Positions 1 through 6,011 of a stretch of 6,011 nt of DNA are shown one piece after another. The position numbers were made by a program, and so were the translations under genes. Each line of letters opens with the position of its first letter. Positions within the stretch are counted from its first letter, which is position 1. The stretch is taken from positions 1 through 6,011 of the forward strand of contig JAPUIL010000333.1 in NCBI GenBank assembly GCA_027297085.1. The letters run 5' to 3'. This DNA comes from Verrucomicrobiota bacterium. Its GTDB lineage: Bacteria; Verrucomicrobiota; Verrucomicrobiia; Opitutales; UBA2995. Below the pieces are notes generated by a model, which was given only the letters and a program-made list of their open reading frames with translations, was not told where the DNA came from and did no database searches.

Positions 1-1
1 T

Positions 2-2674
2 TTTTCAATCCACGGGCGTCCTCGTGGCCTGGCAGTAGCTGTGATTCCTCTTTTTCTACCGGTGTTCCTTTGGGGGCAAATACTGCCAACAAAATCGCCC
101 CTGCACAACTTAGTAAACGAATACTGCGTTACTTGCCATAATCCCGATAAGAAGAAGGGTAAGCTAGACCTTGAGAGCATTCTTGAGACTGATTTAAACG
201 AGCACTTTGAAGTTTGGGACGAAGTGGCTTGGATGCTGCACGAACGCGAAATGCCGCCGGAAGATGAGCCGGATAAGCCGCGACCTAGCGAGGCCGAGTA
301 TGAGGCAGGAGCGTATTGGCTCGATCAAGCGCTCGCACATCTTGGCTCGGAGGATAATGCGTCTCCCGCGATTTCATCGAAACTGGCGCTTTTGGATAAA
401 TACTGTGTGAGCTGCCACAATGCGGATGAAAACAAAGGAGACATGAATCTCGACGCCATTCGATTCGACGATGTGGTCCAGCACTCTGAAATTTGGGAGA
501 ATGTGATTACTCGACTCCAAGCTCGCCGGATGCCTCCTCCGGATCGAAAACGACCGAGCGAGGAGACCTATATGGCAGTGCTCGCCAATTTATCGGATAC
601 TTTAGATCAAGCGGCGATGGAGAATCCTAACCCTGGGCGAACAGACACCTTTCGCCGCTTGAATCGCACGGAGTATCAAAACGCCATTCGCGATCTTCTG
701 GGATTGGATATCGATGCCATAAGCTTGCTTCCCCAAGATGAAGAAAGTTTTGGATTCGACAACGTCACTGTCGGTACGCTTTCGCCCAGTTTGCTCGATC
801 GCTATATTTCGGCTGCTCAAAAGATAAGCCGTTTAGCCGTCGGAGTACCTTATAAAAAACCACAAGGCTATACGATTCGCATCCGCGCGGATTATACGCA
901 GGAGAAGCACGTAGAAGGCCTTCCCATTGGTACCCGCGGAGGAATCCTGATACCCTACACTTTTCCGGAGGATGGCGAATACGAGATCGAGGTTAGGCTC
1001 GCTCGTGACCGCAATGAGCATGTGGAGGGGCTCAACGAATCTCATGAGATGGAGATCCTTCTCGATAAAGCAATCGTCGAACGATTTACCATAGATCGAC
1101 CAAAGCGCCGTAAAGATCACAGCAAGGTGGACAAGCACCTTACGGCTCGTACGAGGGTTCTAGCGGGACCTCACAATGTAGGCATTACGTTCATCAAGAA
1201 TCCGTACTCGCTCCTGGAAAACAAACGGCAGCCCTTCAATGCGCATTTCAATTATCACCGCCATCCGCGCCTATCACCTGCCGTGTATCAGATTTCGATT
1301 ACGGGACCGTTTGACGGCCTGGGAGCTTCCAGAACACCCAGTCGTGAGAAAATTTTCATCCGACAACCAGGCAACCCAAAGGACGAAGAACCCGTTGCTC
1401 GTGAGATTTTGGCTAATCTGATGAAAAAAGCGTATCGCCGTTCCATCTCAAAGGCTGATCTGGAACAACCCATGTCATTCTATATGAAAGCAGCCAAAGA
1501 AAGCGGTTTCGAAGCAGGAATTGAAGCCGCTCTCAGCTCAATACTCGTCGATCCGGAATTCATTTTCCGTATCGAAAGAGAGCCCAAAAGGGGAAAGCCA
1601 GGTCAGGCTTATCGCATAAGCGATCTCGAATTGGCATCGCGCTTATCATTCTTTATCTGGAGTAGTTTACCCGATGACGAGTTGCTCGACGAAGCAATCG
1701 CTGGCAATCTTAGTCATCCTGAAGTCCTGGAGAAACAGGTACGCCGCATGTTGGCTGATTCTCGTTCCTCTAGCCTGGTAAACAATTTCGCAAGCCAATG
1801 GCTTCACCTGCGCAACCTCGAGGCTGTAACTCCCGACTTGAGACTGTACCCGGATTTCGATGACAACTTGCGCCAGGCCTTTCGGAAAGAAACCGAGCTC
1901 TTTTTCGAAAGCGTCTTGCGTGAAGATGGCAGTGTCCTGGGCTTGCTTAAGGCGGACTACACATTTCTAAACGAACGTTTAGCGCACCACTACGGTATCC
2001 CCAATGTCTTCGGCAGCCGGTTCCGCCGTGTAGAACTCGACCCGGAGCATAAACGCGGCGGCCTTCTCCGGCAGGGTAGCATCCTAACCGTGACTTCCTA
2101 TGCGACCCGCACCTCTCCCGTAATTAGAGGCAATTGGATCCTGGAGAATATTATCGGATCCCCTCCGCCACCACCACCGCCAGACATACCTGCTCTGGAA
2201 GAGAATTCTGTCGATGCTACGCTTCCCATGAGAGAACGTCTCGCGGAGCACCGGGCAAATCCCGTATGTGCAAGCTGCCACAATATCATGGATCCCATTG
2301 GTTTTGCTCTCGAGAATTTCGATGCAATTGGTCGCTGGCGAGACTTCGAAAATGGCGCCGCTGTCGACGTCACAGGCGGTCTACCCGACGGTAGCATCTT
2401 CGAAGGGGTTGGAAATCTTGAAGATGGCATGCTCGCACGCCCTGAACTTTTTGTTCGCACTATGAGCGAAAAATTACTTACATTCGCAATAGGTAGAGGC
2501 GTTGAAGTGTACGACGCCCCAGCCATTCGCAAAATTGTAAAAAATGCCAAAACCAATGAATACCGCTTTTCATCCATCATTCTCGGTATCGCAAATAGTG
2601 TTCCTTTTCAGATGAGAACCAAATTGGAAGAAGAATACGCCTCTATTCAAACCCTAGACAGAAAAACGCCATGA
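2..2674 (+). CDS. Exported triheme c-type cytochrome-like protein, DUF1587/DUF1595/DUF1592/DUF1588/DUF1585 (PSD/PSCyt) family, 5' end cut by window edge
   Basis: Residues are numbered from the GTG at 41. The frame has no stop back to base 2, and the 13 extra codons (FSIHGRPRGLAVA) supply the basic and hydrophobic parts of a Sec signal peptide continuing into VIPLFLPVFLWGQ. The true start is therefore probably left of the window; GTG 41 has no ribosome binding site. CxxCH haem sites are CVTCH 29-33, CVSCH 122-126 and CASCH 743-747. Two N-terminal PSCyt1-like modules each end in an MPP motif (M71, M164; possible axial ligands). Then come DUF1587 (about 204-268, FRRLNRTEYQNAIRDLLGLD), a beta-rich possible carbohydrate-binding-like region (275-425), DUF1595 (453-512), DUF1592 (524-652), DUF1588 (660-767, with seven prolines at 708-714) and DUF1585 (775-858). 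Location outside the cytoplasm and covalent haem are inferred from the signal and motifs. Electron transfer is likely; partner and substrate are unknown. The stop overlaps the DUF1552 start. Confidence 0.93.
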   Translation, partial: FSIHGRPRGLAVAVIPLFLPVFLWGQILPTKSPLHNLVNEYCVTCHNPDKKKGKLDLESILETDLNEHFEVWDEVAWMLHEREMPPEDEPDKPRPSEAEYEAGAYWLDQALAHLGSEDNASPAISSKLALLDKYCVSCHNADENKGDMNLDAIRFDDVVQHSEIWENVITRLQARRMPPPDRKRPSEETYMAVLANLSDTLDQAAMENPNPGRTDTFRRLNRTEYQNAIRDLLGLDIDAISLLPQDEESFGFDNVTVGTLSPSLLDRYISAAQKISRLAVGVPYKKPQGYTIRIRADYTQEKHVEGLPIGTRGGILIPYTFPEDGEYEIEVRLARDRNEHVEGLNESHEMEILLDKAIVERFTIDRPKRRKDHSKVDKHLTARTRVLAGPHNVGITFIKNPYSLLENKRQPFNAHFNYHRHPRLSPAVYQISITGPFDGLGASRTPSREKIFIRQPGNPKDEEPVAREILANLMKKAYRRSISKADLEQPMSFYMKAAKESGFEAGIEAALSSILVDPEFIFRIEREPKRGKPGQAYRISDLELASRLSFFIWSSLPDDELLDEAIAGNLSHPEVLEKQVRRMLADSRSSSLVNNFASQWLHLRNLEAVTPDLRLYPDFDDNLRQAFRKETELFFESVLREDGSVLGLLKADYTFLNERLAHHYGIPNVFGSRFRRVELDPEHKRGGLLRQGSILTVTSYATRTSPVIRGNWILENIIGSPPPPPPPDIPALEENSVDATLPMRERLAEHRANPVCASCHNIMDPIGFALENFDAIGRWRDFENGAAVDVTGGLPDGSIFEGVGNLEDGMLARPELFVRTMSEKLLTFAIGRGVEVYDAPAIRKIVKNAKTNEYRFSSIILGIANSVPFQMRTKLEEEYASIQTLDRKTP
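104..331 (+). repeat. Cytochrome module copy 1 (protein-level tandem duplication)
   Basis: Residues 22-97 counted from GTG 41. The order of motifs is EYCVTCHNPD, KKGKLDLE, an FEVWDEV segment, REMPP, then RPSEAEY. The same order recurs in copy 2 at 383-601. The haem cysteines of the two copies lie 93 residues apart. Similarity is clear in protein but not in DNA, so the duplication is old. Confidence 0.8.
383..601 (+). repeat. Cytochrome module copy 2 (protein-level tandem duplication)
   Basis: Residues 115-187 counted from GTG 41. It repeats copy 1: KYCVSCHNAD, NKGDMNLD, a SEIWENV segment, RRMPP, then RPSEETY. The haem site CVSCH is at bases 404-418 and the putative methionine ligand is in RRMPP. 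It lies directly before the DUF1587 domain, the place where the single PSCyt1 domain normally sits in this family, so copy 1 may be the added one (inference). Confidence 0.8.
2671..2674 (+). promoter_or_regulatory. ATGA stop/start overlap (translational coupling)
   Basis: The TGA stop of the cytochrome gene (2672-2674) shares bases with the ATG of the DUF1552 gene (2671-2673). The bases just before it (gacagaaaaacgcc) show no good Shine-Dalgarno sequence. Initiation of the second gene therefore probably depends on ribosomes finishing the first, giving linked amounts of the two proteins. The overlap is seen directly; coupling is inferred. Confidence 0.75.
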
Positions 2675-4017
2675 GATTCATCACTAAAAAAGCCATAGCT
2701 CGCAGAACCTTCCTAAAAGGTGTAGGTACCACCCTGGCCCTGCCACTTCTGGATTCAATGATCCCGGCCGCCACTGCTTCGATCAATACCCCGGCAAATG
2801 CAGTCCGTCGCCTCGGATATGTATTCATGCCTATGGGCTGCGATCGGTCACGGTGGACACCCGGAAGCGAAGATACTCTGGATGAGCTCTCTCCTATCCT
2901 TGATTCGCTGGCGCCGGTCAAGGACCACATTACGATTTTAACCAACATGGAGCTGCGAAGTGCCTACCCCGGCTCGCACGCCACCTCAAATGCCTCATTT
3001 CTCAGTGCAGCCAAAGCCAAAGTCACTGAGAGTTCCGACTACTATCTGGGCACCACTGCAGACCAGTTAGCGGCCAAACAAATAGGTCAGGAGACTCAGC
3101 TTCCCTCCCTGGAGCTTGCCATGGACCTGCTGCAAACCGTTGGCCAATGTGACAATGGCTACGCCTGCGTTTATCAAAACAACCTGTCCTGGTCCTCACC
3201 AACTACGCCACTTCCCGCTGAAGCGCATCCGCGTCTTGTTTTCGAAAATCTTTTTGGAGAAGGGGGCACACCTGAAGAGCGTCGTGCCGCATTGACCAAA
3301 CGAGCTAGTCTCCTAGACTCAATTGCCGATAGTATTCAACGCCTGAAACGCGGTCTGGGACCAGCCGATCGATCCCGTATTTCCGAATATCTGGATTCCA
3401 TTCGTGAAGTGGAACGTCGCATACAACAAGCTGAGTCGGCCACTGAAGATAGTCCGTTGCCCGATCTCGATCGCCCGATGGGTGTTCCTGCAGAATATGC
3501 AGATCACGCGCGGCTCATGTTCGATTTACAGCTGCTGGCTTACCAGGGCGACATCACCCGGGTCACTACTTTCCAGATCGCACGTGAGACCAGCAATCGA
3601 TCCTATCCCGAGATAGGAGTCCCGGATCCCCATCACCCACTCTCGCACCATGGCGACAACGAAGAGAAAATCGCCAAATTGGCCAAGATCAATGCATTCC
3701 ATGTGTCTCTCTTCGCCGAATACCTTGAGAAACTTAAGAATACTCCCGAAGGGAATGGTTCGCTGCTCGACAATGTTCTAATCCTTTACGGCAGTGGCAT
3801 AGGCAATCCAAACATACACGATCACACCAATCTCCCCACCATAGTTGCGGGGGGTGCCGCTGGTGATATGAAAGGAAACCGTCATATCAATTTCAAGGAA
3901 GTTACTCCACTAGCAAACCTGCACCTGTCTCTGCTAGACAAGGTGGGCGTCCGGTTGGATTCCTTTGGTGATAGCAATGGAAAAGTCGATGAGCTCTTCG
4001 AACCGTTGTCCGTTTAA
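2671..4017 (+). CDS. Tat-exported DUF1552 (HXXSHH family) protein
   Basis: A 448-residue protein of the usual length for DUF1552. The start ATG overlaps the upstream stop and begins a twin-arginine signal: RRTFLKG at 11-17, then a hydrophobic stretch (LALPLLDSM) and a likely cleavage near PAATA, 32-36. Family motifs in order are VFMPMGCDRSRW (51-62), GSHATSNASFLSA (101-113), SWSSPTTPLP followed by PRLVFENLFG (173-196), a helical DRSRISEYLDSIREVERRI (233-251), the signature HPLSHH (322-327, HXXSHH) and YGSGIGNPNIHDHTNLP (373-389). By family knowledge it accompanies DUF1592/DUF1588 cytochromes, and a relation to the alkaline phosphatase/sulfatase-like fold of DUF1501 is possible. Tat export suggests folding in the cytoplasm before transport, perhaps around a metal bound by H103, H322, H326, H327, H383 or H385 (inference). 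No catalytic activity is established. It ends 31 bases before the ankyrin gene. Confidence 0.93.
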   Translation: MRFITKKAIARRTFLKGVGTTLALPLLDSMIPAATASINTPANAVRRLGYVFMPMGCDRSRWTPGSEDTLDELSPILDSLAPVKDHITILTNMELRSAYPGSHATSNASFLSAAKAKVTESSDYYLGTTADQLAAKQIGQETQLPSLELAMDLLQTVGQCDNGYACVYQNNLSWSSPTTPLPAEAHPRLVFENLFGEGGTPEERRAALTKRASLLDSIADSIQRLKRGLGPADRSRISEYLDSIREVERRIQQAESATEDSPLPDLDRPMGVPAEYADHARLMFDLQLLAYQGDITRVTTFQIARETSNRSYPEIGVPDPHHPLSHHGDNEEKIAKLAKINAFHVSLFAEYLEKLKNTPEGNGSLLDNVLILYGSGIGNPNIHDHTNLPTIVAGGAAGDMKGNRHINFKEVTPLANLHLSLLDKVGVRLDSFGDSNGKVDELFEPLSV

Positions 4018-4048
4018 CTTCAAAGCTATTGAAAACATCTATTGTGCC

Positions 4049-5524
4049 ATGAAAGCGTCACTTCTCATAGGTCTCGGTTTGTTGCTTAATCTGACAACCC
4101 ACGCTGCGCAAGTTTCACTCGCCGATGCCGTTGAAAAAGGGGAATCCTTCCAAATACAGGCGCTTCTTTCTAAAGATATCGATGTCAACGATCCACAAAT
4201 CGATGGTATGACCGCACTGCACTGGGCTGCTAATCATAATGATGCGGAACTTGCGAATGTCCTCCTAGATCGAGGTGCTAACGCCGCTGCCGAAAACCGT
4301 TACGGTATCACACCCCTTTATCTCGCCTGCCTAAACGGTAACGCAAAGCTCGTGCGACATCTTCTCGATGCCGGTGCTGATCCCAATGCGGCAATCAACG
4401 GAGGTGAAACCGCCTTACTGACCGCAGCTCGCACCGGGAAGATCGGCGCCGTGAAAGCGTTGATCGAAGCGGGAGCAGATGTGGAGGCCAAGGAACGCAA
4501 TGGTCAAACCGCAATGATGTGGGCTGCTGCGCAAGGCCATGTCGAAGTGGTTCAAGCTCTCATCGAAGTTGGAGCCGATTTCCTTACACCACTAAAATCC
4601 GGATACACGCCATTCCTTTTCGCGATTAGAGAAGGACAAACGGAAGTGGTAGATTTATTCCTTGCAGCAGGTGCGAATGCGAACGGGGCAATGTATTTCG
4701 GAAAATCTGCCAATAATAAAGGTCCGATGAACGGAACAAGTCCATTGATTCTCGCTGTGGAAAATGGCCATTACGACCTGGCAATCGATCTGCTTGATGC
4801 TGGTGCTAATCCCAACGACCAGCGAACGGGATACACGGTTCTACATACGCTCACATGGATACGGAAACCGGACATAGGCGAGTCCGCCAGTGGAGCTCCT
4901 CCGCCGAAGGGATCGGGCAAAAGAAACAGCGAACAATTTGTCCGCGAACTGGTTGCTCGAGGCGCTGATGTAAACGCTCCTATTTCCAGAGGCCGCAGAG
5001 CTGGAAGGGGTCGCGTAAGTACCATTGGTGCGACGCCATTTTTTATGGCTGCTGATAGAGCGGATCTTCCCTACATGAAACTCCTTCTGGAGCTTGGAGC
5101 GGATCCTTTCACACGGAATGAAGACGGATGCACTGCGCTACTAGTGGCTGCTGGTATCGGAAGTACAGCTCCTGAGGAAGAGGCTGGTTCGGAAATGGAA
5201 TGCGTCGCTGCAGTCAAATTCCTTTTGTCGCTGGGTGCAGAAATAAATACCGTTGATGCCAATGGCGAAACCGCGATGCATGGAGCCGCTTATAAGAACG
5301 CTCCTGCAGTGGCGAGATACCTTCACGAACAGGGGGCTAATATTCGTATTTGGAATACTAATAACGATAATGAGAGGACACCGCTCTTAATTGCGGAAGG
5401 TTATCGTCCAGGGAATTTCAAACCCTCATTTGCGACGGTCGATGCCATTACTGAGATTATGCTTTCCGAAGGTGTGAAGCCGCCAACCGGACCTAAGCCG
5501 AAGCATAGCAACTACAACAACTAG
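4049..5524 (+). CDS. Exported ankyrin-repeat protein (about 12 repeats)
   Basis: A 491-residue protein. I chose ATG 4049 because it begins a standard Sec signal peptide (MKASLLIGLGLLLNLTTHAA, cleavage probably after THA at 19). An upstream in-frame TTG at 3965 would place 28 polar residues before the signal and overlap the DUF1552 gene. No clear Shine-Dalgarno precedes 4049. Ankyrin repeats begin near residues 22, 52, 85, 118, 151, 184, 228, 260, 327, 359, 405 and 441, with typical TALHWAA, TAMMWAAAQGH and LLxxGAD motifs; the first and last are degenerate. The repeat pattern is broken by insertions at about 214-227, 272-296, 311-326 (basic, RGRRAGRGR) and 371-386 (acidic, EEEAGSEMEC). The tail (KPPTGPKPKHSNYNN) is low complexity. 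Ankyrin arrays bind proteins, so a scaffold or inhibitor for the two upstream products is plausible. It is the last gene of the apparent operon. No lipoprotein cysteine or membrane anchor is seen. Confidence 0.92.
   Translation: MKASLLIGLGLLLNLTTHAAQVSLADAVEKGESFQIQALLSKDIDVNDPQIDGMTALHWAANHNDAELANVLLDRGANAAAENRYGITPLYLACLNGNAKLVRHLLDAGADPNAAINGGETALLTAARTGKIGAVKALIEAGADVEAKERNGQTAMMWAAAQGHVEVVQALIEVGADFLTPLKSGYTPFLFAIREGQTEVVDLFLAAGANANGAMYFGKSANNKGPMNGTSPLILAVENGHYDLAIDLLDAGANPNDQRTGYTVLHTLTWIRKPDIGESASGAPPPKGSGKRNSEQFVRELVARGADVNAPISRGRRAGRGRVSTIGATPFFMAADRADLPYMKLLLELGADPFTRNEDGCTALLVAAGIGSTAPEEEAGSEMECVAAVKFLLSLGAEINTVDANGETAMHGAAYKNAPAVARYLHEQGANIRIWNTNNDNERTPLLIAEGYRPGNFKPSFATVDAITEIMLSEGVKPPTGPKPKHSNYNN
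4112..5473 (+). repeat. Ankyrin repeat array, about 12 units of roughly 33 residues
   Basis: Covers residues 22-475 of the ankyrin protein. The middle units (118-183) are the most canonical. Later units are stretched by 15-25 residue insertions between their two helices or in the connecting loop. The units are diverged in DNA, so this is an old protein repeat and not a recent tandem duplication. Confidence 0.85.
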
Positions 5525-6011
5525 ATAGAAAGTAGAACGGACTACCGGTCTGTTATACGGTCTAGAAGCTTGAGCTACGTTTCGAAAACACAATCATCCC
5601 CTAGGAATTTAGAATTGTTTGAGTAAAAAGGGTAGTCTGCGGCGGATTTGGCCCAAACACACAGTCAGTGTATTACATCAGATGTGCAAACTCATCCATT
5701 CGCATCTGGTCAATAAGTTATCCCGCGAGTATGGAGTATTAGCAAGTGCCGCACCTTTTCTGCCTGGAGCAACGGGTGCTTGTAGAAAACGTATCCGTGT
5801 CTTTGCCGTCGCTCATCCACTGCCAAATCGGGTGTGTTAAAGCCGGCACTGCCAGGTACGGAGTTTAACTTTAACGATGTCAATGCTCGAAAAAACATCT
5901 TGCTAGTACAGCGTTCTGTAAATGATACTTTGTTGGTATAACGCCTATTACAGTAAATCTAGAGCATGGTGAATCCAGTGATCTCCCGCTTTGGGATTAC
6001 CAAGTCAATGC
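5525..6011. other. Stretch without a convincing gene, 3' of the operon
   Basis: 487 bases. Frames open for 60-70 codons exist on both strands (TTG 5619 to 5840 on +; ATG 5898 to 5710 on -), but neither has a ribosome binding site, recognisable motifs or a family resemblance. No tRNA-like fold and no GC-rich stem followed by a T run was found, so the operon terminator is not identified. Minor items: two copies of CGGTCT 12 bases apart at 5546-5563; two copies of CACTGCCA 29 bases apart at 5818 and 5847; a 5-bp stem TACAG/CTGTA at 5907-5920; and a -10-like TATAAC at 5937-5942. An ATG at 5966 is open to the right edge (15 codons, MVNPVISRFGITKSM) and could be the start of a further gene, but there is too little to judge. 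Confidence 0.6.
5546..5563. repeat. Short direct repeat CGGTCT x2 just after the ankyrin stop
   Basis: CGGTCT occurs at 5546-5551 and 5558-5563, 12 bases start to start, about 22 bases after the stop codon. The first copy overlaps the palindrome ACCGGT at 5544-5549. A repeat of about one helical turn could be a protein site, but six-base matches arise easily by chance. Confidence 0.25.

Noticed and set aside
833..1138. 101-codon open frame on the - strand
   Set aside because: Opposite the well-conserved cytochrome gene, with no motif or ribosome binding site.
2098..2580. 160-codon open frame on the - strand
   Set aside because: It lies wholly inside the DUF1588/DUF1585 coding region; its glycine run is the complement of the proline run, and it shows no domain or start signal. 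It is a shadow of the + strand gene.
2643..2948. 101-codon open frame on the - strand across the cytochrome/DUF1552 junction
   Set aside because: Opposite the Tat signal and first conserved motif of the DUF1552 gene; no independent support.
3965..4048. Upstream TTG start for the ankyrin gene, overlapping the DUF1552 gene
   Set aside because: It would put 28 mostly polar residues before a textbook signal peptide that begins at ATG 4049.
5746..5760. GTGCCGCAC followed by CTTTTC as a terminator
   Set aside because: The stem would be three or four pairs with almost no loop, and the T run is short.
5619..5840. 73-codon + strand frame from a TTG
   Set aside because: Rare start, no ribosome binding site, no recognisable family, and arginine-rich composition unlike the real genes nearby.
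5710..5898. 62-codon - strand frame from an ATG
   Set aside because: No ribosome binding site or recognisable motif; other frames over the same bases are open for similar lengths.
5914..5968. Possible promoter (TATAAC at 5937-5942) ahead of ATG 5966
   Set aside because: The -10 is good, but the -35 position (TTCTGT) is poor and the gene it would serve is only 15 codons long before the window ends.
1..6011. CRISPR arrays, tRNA or rRNA genes, insertion sequences
   Set aside because: No regularly spaced repeats, no tRNA-like or rRNA sequence, and no transposase or terminal inverted repeats were found on reading both strands.

Overview
The window holds three genes in a row on the + strand, followed by about 490 bases with no convincing gene. 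The first is an exported multihaem cytochrome-like protein of the DUF1587/DUF1592/DUF1588/DUF1585 (PSD/PSCyt) group. The second is a Tat-exported DUF1552 (HXXSHH) protein. The third is an exported protein built almost entirely of ankyrin repeats. The first two families were named from planctomycetes and are abundant in the PVC superphylum (Verrucomicrobiota, Planctomycetota). They also occur in Acidobacteriota and some marine Gammaproteobacteria. Base composition looks near 50% G+C by eye, and none of the visible starts has a clear Shine-Dalgarno sequence. I favour a verrucomicrobial or other PVC bacterium, but the window alone cannot settle the lineage.

Layout. The cytochrome gene is cut by the left edge: its frame is open to base 2, and the codons before the first possible start (GTG at 41) complete a signal peptide. 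It runs to 2674. The DUF1552 gene (2671-4017) overlaps it by ATGA. The ankyrin gene follows after 31 bases (4049-5524). The spacing makes one transcription unit likely. From 5525 to the right edge I find no coding region, RNA gene or clear terminator.

How they may work together. All three products carry export signals: Sec for the cytochrome and the ankyrin protein, twin-arginine for DUF1552. All should therefore act outside the cytoplasm. The cytochrome has three CxxCH haem sites, two of them in a tandemly duplicated N-terminal module. The DUF1552 protein keeps the HXXSHH motif and further His/Asp-rich motifs that could bind metal. The ankyrin protein looks like a binding scaffold. A periplasmic or surface redox assembly is a reasonable inference, but the biochemical function of the two DUF families is, to my knowledge, not established. 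The trio itself is a recurring arrangement and not unique to this window. The less ordinary details are the duplicated cytochrome module, the Sec/Tat split within a coupled gene pair, and the charged insertions in the ankyrin array.
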